From NCBI GenBank assembly GCA_027080445.1, contig JALWRY010000039.1, positions 1 to 5,923 of the forward strand: a stretch of 5,923 bases of DNA, given 5' to 3'. Shown here in pieces: positions 1 to 5,923 of the stretch (positions are counted from its first letter, which is position 1; each line of letters starts with the position of its first letter). Source of the DNA: Thiohalobacter sp. GTDB lineage: Bacteria > Pseudomonadota > Gammaproteobacteria > DSM-19610. The notes beneath the pieces were generated by a model. It was not told the origin of the DNA. It ran no database searches and was given only the letters and a program-made list of their open reading frames with translations. Both the position numbers and the translations under genes were made by a program.

Positions 1-27
1 GTGCCAGAATGACGAATACAGCCACCC

Positions 28-1275
28 TTACAAATCCGGTATCGATTCACCCTCGAACAACTGTTCAACGGTTTCCCGCTGGCGCACCACATGTGCCTTG
101 TCTCCATCGACAAGGATTTCCGCCGGGCGAGGCCGGCTGTTGTAGTTGGAGGCCATGGTAAAGCCGTAGGCGCCCGCAGAACGCACGGCGAGCCGATCGC
201 CCTGTGCCAGAACCAGTTCACGATCCTTGCCGAGGAAGTCGCCGGTTTCGCACACCGGGCCGACCACATCCCAGTGTTTTGCTTCACCCTTGTGCGTGAT
301 GACCGGCACGATAGCCTGCCAGGCCTGATAGAGCGCCGGGCGCAGCAGGTCGTTCATGGCGGCATCGACGATGGCGAAGTTGTGTTCGGCGGTTTCCTTG
401 AGGTATTGCAGCTCGGTCACCAGGATACCGGCGTTGGCGGCGATGGCGCGACCGGGCTCGATCAGTATCTCCTTGTCGCTACCGGCCAGCCGCGCCATCA
501 GGGGACGGACGTAGTGCTCGGGTAGCGGCGGGTGCTCGTCATTGTAACGCACGCCAAGGCCGCCGCCCAGGTCCAGGTGGCGGAGGGGTATGCCGTCGGA
601 CTCGATGTGCCCGACCAGCTCCAGTACCCGGTCCAGGGCATCGACGAACGGCGCGATCTCGGTCAGTTGTGAGCCGATGTGGCAGTCGATACCCTGCACG
701 TCGAGGTGCGGGCTGTCGGCGGCCAGGCGATAGGCGGTGCGCGCGGCTTTTACCTCGATACCGAACTTGTTTTCCTTGAGACCAGTGGAGATATAAGGAT
801 GTGTATGCGCATCGACATCCGGGTTGACGCGCAGTGAAACGGGTGCGTGCACACCGTGTGCGCCGGCGACGTCATTGAGGCGCGCGAGTTCTGCGGTGGA
901 TTCGATATTGAAGCAGCGGATACCGGTTTCCAGGGCGGTTTCCATTTCCGCCAGCGTCTTGCCGACGCCGGAGAAAACCACCCGTGCGGGATCGCCGCCG
1001 GCTTTCAGTACACGCGCCAGTTCGCCGCCGGACACAATATCGAAGCCGGAGCCCAGTCTTGCCAGCAGCGCCAGCACGGCAAGGTTGGAGTTGGCCTTGA
1101 CCGCGTAGCAAACCAGGTGCGGGTGATCGCCAAGCGCCGCGTCGAAAGCGTTCCAGTGGCGCTCGAGGGTGGCGCGGGAATAGACGTAGAGCGGCGTGCC
1201 GTGCCGGTCGGCCAGCGTGGAGATATCCACCTGCTCGGCGTACAGGCGGCCGTCGTGGTATTCGAAATAGTCCAT
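28..1275 (-). CDS. lysA: Diaminopimelate decarboxylase
   Basis: This enzyme removes CO2 from meso-diaminopimelate to give L-lysine, the last step of the pathway, using pyridoxal phosphate in the cytoplasm. The 415-residue product has the usual family length and all hallmarks of the fold-III PLP decarboxylases. Lys60 in YAVKAN is the Schiff-base lysine. HIGSQ is at 199-203, the phosphate-binding GGGLG at 237-241, EPGR at 273-276, the substrate-binding CETGD at 342-346 with the active-site cysteine, and the late GAYG tyrosine at 370. The ATG at 1275 lies 3 nt after the lptM stop codon, and no Shine-Dalgarno sequence is visible before it, so translation is probably coupled to lptM. In pseudomonads and relatives dapF follows lysA; here only 27 bases remain before the window edge. 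Function is near certain. Confidence 0.98.
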   Translation of the reverse strand: MDYFEYHDGRLYAEQVDISTLADRHGTPLYVYSRATLERHWNAFDAALGDHPHLVCYAVKANSNLAVLALLARLGSGFDIVSGGELARVLKAGGDPARVVFSGVGKTLAEMETALETGIRCFNIESTAELARLNDVAGAHGVHAPVSLRVNPDVDAHTHPYISTGLKENKFGIEVKAARTAYRLAADSPHLDVQGIDCHIGSQLTEIAPFVDALDRVLELVGHIESDGIPLRHLDLGGGLGVRYNDEHPPLPEHYVRPLMARLAGSDKEILIEPGRAIAANAGILVTELQYLKETAEHNFAIVDAAMNDLLRPALYQAWQAIVPVITHKGEAKHWDVVGPVCETGDFLGKDRELVLAQGDRLAVRSAGAYGFTMASNYNSRPRPAEILVDGDKAHVVRQRETVEQLFEGESIPDL

Positions 1276-1278
1276 GGG

Positions 1279-1419
1279 CTAGTTTTTGTTGTGCTCGGGT
1301 TGATCGGTCTTGTCTGGCAGGTAGAGGTCGCCTTTCTGTCCACAGGACGACAGCATGGCGCCGGCACCGGCGACGGCGATGACCAGCCAGAGGAGATAGC
1401 TTGCCCAGCAGGGTTTCAT
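1279..1419 (-). CDS. lptM: LPS translocon maturation chaperone LptM (YifL-type lipoprotein)
   Basis: A 46-residue lipoprotein precursor. A short basic start and a hydrophobic stretch (about residues 8-23) lead to the lipobox LSSC, with Cys26 as the lipidated residue. The mature part opens with CGQKGDLYLP, nearly the family signature CGQKGPLYLP, with Asp in place of the first Pro. In E. coli this family (formerly YifL) binds the LptD-LptE outer-membrane translocon and promotes native disulfide formation in LptD; that role is transferred from the family. The ATG at 1419 was chosen over an in-frame upstream start at 1476 because it has a good Shine-Dalgarno (AAGGA, 8 nt spacer) and gives a proper signal peptide. 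It is the first gene of an operon with lysA, as in pseudomonads. In E. coli the same gene sits beside dapF and near cyaA. Confidence 0.93.
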   Translation of the reverse strand: MKPCWASYLLWLVIAVAGAGAMLSSCGQKGDLYLPDKTDQPEHNKN

Positions 1420-1447
1420 GTTGGTGATCCTTGTGAAATTTGTCGGC

Positions 1448-1476
1448 AGTATACGAAGCTGGTGGCAAAAGCCCAA
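1448..1476 (-). promoter_or_regulatory. Predicted sigma-70 promoter of lptM-lysA
   Basis: Read on the minus strand, a -35 element TTGGGC (1476-1471) and a -10 element TATACT (1453-1448) are separated by exactly 17 bp. The -10 matches the consensus at five of six positions and the -35 at its first three. Transcription would start near 1441, leaving a leader of about 21 nt that contains the AAGGA ribosome site of lptM. This is motif reading only; no transcript evidence is available. Confidence 0.5.
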
Positions 1477-1490
1477 GTCGAACCGGTTGC

Positions 1491-1511
1491 GGGTTACAGG
1501 TATCCTGTCCC
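1491..1511. repeat. Inverted repeat in the divergent lptM / esterase promoter region
   Basis: ACAGG-TAT-CCTGT at 1496-1508 is a perfect inverted repeat. The flanking GGG and CCC extend it to eight pairs with a two-base TT bulge on the left arm. It lies in the 116-bp region between the divergent lptM and esterase starts, 24 bp before the esterase ATG. It could be an operator or, if transcribed, a small hairpin in the esterase leader. No convincing -35/-10 pair for the esterase was found, so its relation to a promoter is open. Confidence 0.35.
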
Positions 1512-1535
1512 GAAATCCACAAGTCGGGAACAGCC

Positions 1536-2195
1536 ATGCTGGAAATGTTGGAGATCGAGCCGCGGGGCGAGGTGCGCAGTACGGTCATCTGGTTACACGG
1601 CCTGGGGGCCGATGGCCATGATTTTGAGCCATTGGTGCGCGACTGGGGGCTGGCGGACAGCCATGGTGTCCGTTTCATCCTGCCACATGCCCCCCGGCAA
1701 CCGGTCACCCTGAATGGTGGTATGGTGATGCGCGCCTGGTACGACATCTATGCGTTGTCATTCCATCGTGAGGAAGACCGCGAAGGGATCGAGGCAGCGC
1801 GCCGGCAGCTGTTGTCATTGATTGACCGGGAGCGCGAGCGCGGGATCGCCAGCGAGCGTATTGTGCTGGCGGGTTTCTCCCAGGGCGGCGCCGTCGTCCT
1901 GCATACCGCGCTACGCATGGCCGAACCGCTGGCCGGGGTACTGGCACTGTCCGGCTACCTGCCGCTGGCGAGCCGGCTGGCGGCGGAAAAACAGGCCGAC
2001 CCCGCCCGGTTGCTGATCCGCATGGATCACGGCGAGCAGGACCCTGTGGTGCCGTTCACGCTGGCGGAACAGTCACGCCAGGTACTGGAAGCACAGGGTT
2101 ACCCGGTAGAGTTTCATACATGGCCAATGCAACACAGCCTGTGCCCGCCACAGTTGACCAGCCTGTATGAGTGGCTGTCCGCGCGTCTGAGTTGA
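1536..2195 (+). CDS. Alpha/beta-hydrolase carboxylesterase (carboxylesterase/phospholipase family)
   Basis: A cytoplasmic serine esterase of about 219 residues, the standard size for the small bacterial carboxylesterases related to Pseudomonas EstB and eukaryotic acyl-protein thioesterases. The physiological ester is not known. LHGLGADG (20-27) and LPHAP (49-53) form the oxyanion-side motifs, and RAWYDI (66-71) is also conserved in the family. The catalytic triad can be read directly: Ser115 in GFSQGG, Asp169 in EQDPVVP and His200 in QHSLCP. There is no signal peptide. The ATG at 1536 is preceded by a weak GGGAA ribosome site; a second in-frame ATG at 1545 is a possible alternative. An in-frame TTG at 1440 would add 32 residues unlike the family and run through the lptM promoter, so it was rejected. 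It diverges from lptM and lies 46 bp upstream of the cytochrome gene. It may be co-transcribed with the cytochrome gene, but no functional link is evident. Confidence 0.92.
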   Translation: MLEMLEIEPRGEVRSTVIWLHGLGADGHDFEPLVRDWGLADSHGVRFILPHAPRQPVTLNGGMVMRAWYDIYALSFHREEDREGIEAARRQLLSLIDRERERGIASERIVLAGFSQGGAVVLHTALRMAEPLAGVLALSGYLPLASRLAAEKQADPARLLIRMDHGEQDPVVPFTLAEQSRQVLEAQGYPVEFHTWPMQHSLCPPQLTSLYEWLSARLS

Positions 2196-2205
2196 TTGAA
2201 ATCAA
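2192..2205. promoter_or_regulatory. Predicted FNR/Anr/Dnr-family binding box
   Basis: The sequence TTGATTGAAATCAA matches the FNR-family consensus TTGAT-N4-ATCAA at all ten specified positions. As a 6-bp inverted repeat it is perfect around a 2-bp centre. Its left half overlaps the esterase stop codon, and the site is centred 43.5 bp before the cytochrome start codon. FNR and Anr respond to oxygen, Dnr/NNR-type proteins to nitric oxide; the box does not tell them apart. A GAGAAT -10-like element at 2228-2233 lies at the exact class II spacing (22 bp). That would place the transcript start near 2240, after the ribosome site, so repression of a read-through or overlapping promoter is also possible. 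Confidence 0.6.
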
Positions 2206-2225
2206 GGCCCCCCGGCCTGTCTTGA
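2202..2225 (+). other. Weak GC hairpin between esterase and cytochrome genes
   Basis: AGGCC (2205-2209) pairs with GGCCT (2214-2218) around a four-C loop. TCAAG and CTTGA at the outer edges (2202-2206, 2221-2225) offer an alternative outer pairing. No T-run follows, so it is not a standard intrinsic terminator. It could dampen read-through from the esterase or simply be the edge of the FNR-type box. Confidence 0.2.
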
Positions 2226-2241
2226 GGGAGAATTATCGACC

Positions 2242-3288
2242 ATGAACAGACGAATCCGGTTTTTTTGCGCAGCACTGCTATGGGCGGTTGCGTCGACGGC
2301 CAGTGCACAGGGCGTTCGACCTGATGGCGAAGCGCTGTACCAGCAGAATTGCGCGGCCTGTCACGGCAGCGATGGCGCCGGAGGTGTGGGTGTACCCCTT
2401 AATCTCCCGGATTTCCTTGCCGTTGCCAGTGACCGCTACCTGCGCAACACCCTGCGGCACGGCCGCCCGGGTCGTGTCATGCCGGCGTTCCCGTCACTGA
2501 CAGACGAGCAGGCCGACGCCATCATTCGGACGATCCGGGGCTGGTCGGATGCACCGGCGCCTGTCTATGACAGCGTGCGCCTGAAGGGTGATGCCCGGCG
2601 CGGCAAGCAGCTGTTCACCGAGCATTGCGCCGCCTGTCACGGTGATCATGGCCAGGGCGGCGCCGGAACGGGGGTGACATTCTCGCGGCCACGCGAAGCG
2701 CCGATCATGGCGCCGGCGCTGAATAACCCCGGTTTCCAGCAGTCCGTGAGTGATGCCATGCTCAAGGCGACATTGCTGCGCGGCCGGCGGGGTACACCCA
2801 TGTCCCCGATTACCGCACTGGGTTTGACGGAAAGTGATGCCGATGACCTGGTAGCGTGGCTGCGGAAACTGCCTCCGGATGAAAGGCTGGCGCGCACCAG
2901 TCAATCGCCGATCATTCGTATGGAATCTCCCTACGGCTTTGAAGAAACGCTGGATAACCTGAAAAAAGCGGTGACCGCACGTAACTTCCATATTATTCGT
3001 GAACAGACGCTGGATAGCGGTTACGTCAAGGCCGGAAAGGAAAACAAACGCCAGTACATCGTGTATTTTTGCAGCTTCTCGTTCCTGAACGAAGCACTGT
3101 CTGTGGACCCGCGTGTCGGGCTGTTCCTTCCCTGTCGCGTGACCCTGCAGGAAACCGACAAGGGCATTGAGCTGGTTACAATTAACCCGGAAAGCCTGAG
3201 CCACCTGTTCAACAACAGTGAGCTGGACAAGTATTGCGCACGCATGCATCGCCTGTATAGCGAGATCCTCGAGGAGGCGACGCTATGA
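2242..3288 (+). CDS. Secreted di-haem cytochrome c with C-terminal DUF302 domain
   Basis: A 348-residue periplasmic electron carrier fused to a domain of unknown function. A signal peptide (basic NRRIR, hydrophobic core, ASA/Q cleavage after residue 22) is followed by two class I cytochrome c domains. Haem 1 binds at CAACH 37-41 with Met80 as probable sixth ligand (GRVMPAF). Haem 2 binds at CAACH 129-133 with Met187 (GTPMSP) as the likely ligand. From about residue 228 the protein is a DUF302 (TT1751-like) domain with a C-terminal helical tail. That part contains three cysteines (277, 298, 332) outside the haem motifs. The ATG at 2242 has GAGGGAG upstream with an 11-nt spacer. The next gene overlaps its stop in ATGA, so the two are translationally coupled. 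A predicted FNR-type box lies upstream. Cytochrome function is certain; the electron partner and what DUF302 does are unknown. Confidence 0.92.
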   Translation: MNRRIRFFCAALLWAVASTASAQGVRPDGEALYQQNCAACHGSDGAGGVGVPLNLPDFLAVASDRYLRNTLRHGRPGRVMPAFPSLTDEQADAIIRTIRGWSDAPAPVYDSVRLKGDARRGKQLFTEHCAACHGDHGQGGAGTGVTFSRPREAPIMAPALNNPGFQQSVSDAMLKATLLRGRRGTPMSPITALGLTESDADDLVAWLRKLPPDERLARTSQSPIIRMESPYGFEETLDNLKKAVTARNFHIIREQTLDSGYVKAGKENKRQYIVYFCSFSFLNEALSVDPRVGLFLPCRVTLQETDKGIELVTINPESLSHLFNNSELDKYCARMHRLYSEILEEATL

Positions 3289-3737
3289 GATCATGGAGAA
3301 TCTGGCTGGCGGCGATCCTGCTGATATTGACGACTTCGGCAATCGCGCAGGACTTGTACATGGTGCGCTCGGGCATGGCATTCCCGGAAGCGATGGTTGC
3401 CTTGCAGAAGGCCATTCGTGAGCAGGGTTATACCTTGTCACGCGTGCAGCGTGTGGATCTGGGCCTGAAATCGTTTGGCTTCAAGACAGACCGGTATCGC
3501 GTGGTGTTCTTTGGAAAGCCCGCGGAGATCGAGCAGTTGGGGAACAAGTACCGTGATCTTGTGCCTTACCTTCCCCTGAAGATTGCGATTTTTGCCGAGG
3601 GCGATGAAACCCTGTTGCTGGCATCCAGTTTTCATCACCTGAGGCCGTTTTTCAAACAGCCTGCGCTGGGCAAGCAATTCGATACCTGGGAAAAGGATAT
3701 ACAGCGCATTCTTGAGCAGGTACGACTCGCCGATTAA
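3285..3737 (+). CDS. Secreted DUF302 domain protein
   Basis: A 150-residue exported protein of unknown function. A signal peptide runs to about residue 21 (hydrophobic LAAILLILTT, cleavage motif AIA/Q). The rest is one DUF302 domain, roughly residues 28-115, plus a C-terminal helix. The stretch aligns end to end with the C-terminal part of the upstream cytochrome: the amphipathic first helix (PEAMVALQKAI), the VVFF strand, the LVPYLPLKIAIF segment where the cytochrome has VGLFLPCRVTLQ, and a final charged helix. It has no cysteine at all and no haem motif. The ATG overlaps the cytochrome stop by 4 bp and has a strong GAGGAG ribosome site with an 8-nt spacer, so the two products are probably made together and may associate in the periplasm. 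The family fold is known from structural genomics but the biochemical role is not. Confidence 0.88.
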   Translation: MRSWRIWLAAILLILTTSAIAQDLYMVRSGMAFPEAMVALQKAIREQGYTLSRVQRVDLGLKSFGFKTDRYRVVFFGKPAEIEQLGNKYRDLVPYLPLKIAIFAEGDETLLLASSFHHLRPFFKQPALGKQFDTWEKDIQRILEQVRLAD

Positions 3738-5923
3738 TCAGAATTCTTCCCGCTTTTACGCAGCTGCCGGAGAGATTCATTCAGCAGATGTTCGATACGT
3801 TTTTTCTGGTTGAGAAAATGAATGGTCTGTACACCGCTGCTGGCTTCCGACGCGAGTACCGATGAAGACAGGTCGATGTCGGTGATATAAATCGGGTAAC
3901 GGCTGCCGCTGCCGCGTTGTTTGGTAATGTAGCGGGCCACGGTAAGGTAAATATTGTCACCGTGTTCCAGTACGGAAAACTCACGGTTTCCGCAGAAGAT
4001 ACTGAACGTCCCCTGTGCCCCGTCATCCGGACTGCCAATGACCTGGACGTCGAGGTAGTGACTGTTGATCCAGCGTGAGGTCTTTTGTGTTTCCGGGAAC
4101 CACTGTCCCATGCTGTCGCGAACCACGCGGTAGTATTCCGCATCGTCGTTATCGGAAAGGCTGCTCGGCTGGTGCATATTGCTCAAACGGTAGCGCACGG
4201 CCTCGAGAAAGCGCTGGAACTGCCCGAGCAGTGTCTGGCGGTCATGGAAAACAATGCGCTGGTTGAACAGCGACCCGCGTTCATCGAGGATCCATACCTC
4301 GGCATAGCCGTGATCCAGGCGATAGAAAAGTTGTACAACGCCTTCGCGGTTATGTTTGAGGGCTACACTCAGTGGCGAGTCATCCAGTGTCTGGGCATCG
4401 ATATGGATAGGGCTGTAGGCCACCTGGGCCTGGCCTAGATGGTCCAGCATGGACTCCCGTGAATCCAGTTCAAGGTAACGCGGGACATCGTTTTCACACT
4501 GGAGCACAAAATAGTGCTGGCCGATGCGCAGCACGTAGCGGGCATGGCGGCGCCAGTAATTCCGGTAAAAAAAGTCGGCCACATCACGAAACAGGTCTTC
4601 AATACGTCGTGCGATGATGACCCCACGCGAGGAAGAAAAGCTGAAGCAGGGGATAGGTGGCGGTGTGGCGCCCGTGTTGACGGGCAACCAGGCAAAATAA
4701 TCACACAGGCAGTCCATGAGTGCAGTATGGCCGGAATAACGGAAGGTCAGCAGTTCGCCCCATGAGGTCAGTGCAATCATCTGGAAGCTGACGGCAAGGT
4801 TTTCCCACTGGCCGCCGTAGCTGAGCGGGTCGATGCGTTCACTGACCAGTTGCATGCCATTGCGTGTCAGCTTGGACATCGGGTCCTGGGCGAGATTGAT
4901 AAACAGTCCGGCTTCACGCAGCGTGGCCTGGCGGGCCAGTGCGCGCATGTCGGTTTCCGGCAGCTTGCCGCCGGGGAACAGTTGTTGCAGGCAGTCGAGT
5001 ACAGAGCGCAGTTCCCACTGGCTCAGGCAGCAATCGGTCGGCGATATGCTGATGGTCGATGGATTGCGATTGATCAGGCCATTGAAATGGCACCAGGCCA
5101 GCAGTTCCAGCAGTCCGGCTGAGCGCTTCAGTGGTTCGTGCTCCTGCGCATCGCGTTCGAGAACAGAGCCACGGTAGATGGCCCAGCCATGTTGACCCTC
5201 TTCGCTCAGGTAGTGCAGCGACAGACGTTCTTCCGACAGGTCGCTGGAGATCCCGGGGTTGATCAGTTCCACCTTGCCGGCCTTGCGCTCGAAGGCAATG
5301 TAGAGTTTTCTGCCAAGCAGGTTCAGGTCATTCGCATTGATGGCGATTTCACTGTGGTCATTGTCGCGGCCGAATTGCGACAGGGCGCGGTAACTGCGCG
5401 TCAGTTCATCGACCAGCAGGTGGCGTTCTTCCAGGACGCGTTTGATTTTCCAGCGTCGGCGCTGGTCCAGTGTGGTCAGTTTGCTCTGGCTCCACCCCCA
5501 GCTGTTCACCAGTTCGCGTATGGCTTCACGGCGCCACGACTGCAACCGTCCAGGGTCAGGGGTGCTCATGGCCTCGTTGACCTTAAAGTAGAAACAGCGG
5601 CGCGCCAGGTCGAGACGTTCCATCTCACGGCGGGAAAACAGGTATTCCTCCACCGTGTTGCACATCATCACGTAGGGGTCGAGGTGATCGAGCTGCACAT
5701 CGGCCTGGTGCACCATTTTTTTGAAGCGCATGGCCAGTAACTCGATATCCGGGTACTGGTTGGCATAGGCTTCCATCAGCAGGATCTTCAGGATGGATTT
5801 ATACGGGGAGTCTACCGCCTTGTAGAGTTGCCACAGGGTCGCGCCAAAGAATTCTTCACTCGGTAGTCCGGAGAGTCCGCCGAAATCGACAATATCACCT
5901 GCCTTGATAAAGCGGTTAAGGAC
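3734..5923 (-). CDS. cyaA: Class I adenylate cyclase, C-terminal part (cut by the window edge)
   Basis: Class I adenylate cyclases make cAMP from ATP, the signal read by CRP/Vfr. The frame is open to base 5923, giving 729 visible residues; the gene starts outside the window. The ATG at 5776 is internal: the codons before it read on as family sequence (FGATLWQLYKAVDSPYK, like the E. coli enzyme). Further family landmarks, numbered from the window edge, are RRCFYFKVNEA (108-118), WRRE with a WGW nearby (130-144), and LGRKLYIAFE, GKVELINP and ISSDLSE (203-231). The N-terminal nucleotidyltransferase catalytic core is therefore mostly or wholly missing here. What is seen is the long C-terminal region, which in E. 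coli mediates control of activity. If the missing part is of E. coli size, the whole protein would be well over 900 residues, as in pseudomonads. It converges on the DUF302 gene, with the two stop codons sharing TTAA. Confidence 0.95.
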   Translation of the reverse strand, partial: VLNRFIKAGDIVDFGGLSGLPSEEFFGATLWQLYKAVDSPYKSILKILLMEAYANQYPDIELLAMRFKKMVHQADVQLDHLDPYVMMCNTVEEYLFSRREMERLDLARRCFYFKVNEAMSTPDPGRLQSWRREAIRELVNSWGWSQSKLTTLDQRRRWKIKRVLEERHLLVDELTRSYRALSQFGRDNDHSEIAINANDLNLLGRKLYIAFERKAGKVELINPGISSDLSEERLSLHYLSEEGQHGWAIYRGSVLERDAQEHEPLKRSAGLLELLAWCHFNGLINRNPSTISISPTDCCLSQWELRSVLDCLQQLFPGGKLPETDMRALARQATLREAGLFINLAQDPMSKLTRNGMQLVSERIDPLSYGGQWENLAVSFQMIALTSWGELLTFRYSGHTALMDCLCDYFAWLPVNTGATPPPIPCFSFSSSRGVIIARRIEDLFRDVADFFYRNYWRRHARYVLRIGQHYFVLQCENDVPRYLELDSRESMLDHLGQAQVAYSPIHIDAQTLDDSPLSVALKHNREGVVQLFYRLDHGYAEVWILDERGSLFNQRIVFHDRQTLLGQFQRFLEAVRYRLSNMHQPSSLSDNDDAEYYRVVRDSMGQWFPETQKTSRWINSHYLDVQVIGSPDDGAQGTFSIFCGNREFSVLEHGDNIYLTVARYITKQRGSGSRYPIYITDIDLSSSVLASEASSGVQTIHFLNQKKRIEHLLNESLRQLRKSGKNSD

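Noticed and set aside
1..27. Start of dapF downstream of lysA
   Set aside because: dapF commonly follows lysA, but these 27 bases show no ATG on the minus strand and no family sequence, so it cannot be called here.
1440..1535. TTG at 1440 as the esterase start
   Set aside because: It would add 32 residues without family resemblance and cross the predicted lptM promoter; the ATG at 1536 gives the usual family length.
847..1713. Long open frame antisense to lysA and lptM
   Set aside because: It lies opposite two well-identified genes, spans the divergent promoter region and resembles no known family; long antisense frames are expected at this GC content.
872..1747. 291-codon minus-strand frame across lysA, lptM and the esterase start
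   Set aside because: It is rich in Arg, Pro and Ala as out-of-frame reading of GC-rich genes gives, and it conflicts with three real genes.
2202..2225. Intrinsic terminator after the esterase
   Set aside because: The stem is short and no T-run follows; it is listed only as a weak hairpin.
2350..2640. Near-identical 15-base repeats at the two haem motifs
   Set aside because: They differ at one base and are explained by both encoding CAACH; this is a protein-motif constraint, not a DNA repeat element.
2494..3249. 251-codon frame antisense to the cytochrome gene
   Set aside because: It lies entirely inside a coding region with clear haem motifs and shows no domain or plausible start.
5138..5740. 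200-codon frame antisense to cyaA
   Set aside because: It is a shadow of cyaA with no recognisable motif.
3734..5776. ATG at 5776 as the start of a 680-residue protein
   Set aside because: The frame stays open to the window edge, and the 49 codons before this ATG encode recognisable class I adenylate cyclase sequence, so the ATG is internal.

Overview
The window looks like chromosomal DNA of a gammaproteobacterium with a fairly high GC content. Two things point there. A class I adenylate cyclase (cyaA) is a family found essentially in Gammaproteobacteria. The lptM-lysA pair is the arrangement known from pseudomonads and their relatives. The neighbouring periplasmic cytochrome c and DUF302 proteins would suit a respiratory, possibly sulfur- or nitrogen-oxide-using lineage, but that is inference. 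No mobile element, RNA gene or CRISPR array was seen.

Layout. On the minus strand, 1419 down to 28 holds lptM (a small lipoprotein that helps mature the LPS translocon) followed after 3 nt by lysA (diaminopimelate decarboxylase, last step of lysine synthesis). A good sigma-70-type promoter lies just upstream of lptM. Diverging from it on the plus strand are an alpha/beta-hydrolase carboxylesterase (1536-2195), a secreted di-haem cytochrome c fused to a DUF302 domain (2242-3288), and a secreted stand-alone DUF302 protein (3285-3737) that overlaps the cytochrome gene by 4 bp. The minus-strand cyaA then runs in from the right edge and ends at 3734. Its stop codon and that of the DUF302 gene share the palindrome TTAA. 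cyaA is cut by the window: its reading frame is open to base 5923, so the N-terminal catalytic part lies outside.

How the genes work together. lptM and lysA are envelope and cell-wall/lysine housekeeping genes. The cytochrome and the DUF302 protein form a tight translational pair, both exported. Their DUF302 domains align along their full length, including an extra C-terminal helix, so they look like paralogues acting as one periplasmic redox unit of unknown substrate.

The most informative regulatory signal is a perfect FNR/Anr/Dnr-type box, TTGAT-N4-ATCAA, at 2192-2205. It lies in the only gap before the cytochrome gene and suggests oxygen- or NO-responsive control of the pair. The cytochrome-DUF302/DUF302 operon under an apparent FNR-family box is the best candidate here for an undescribed system.
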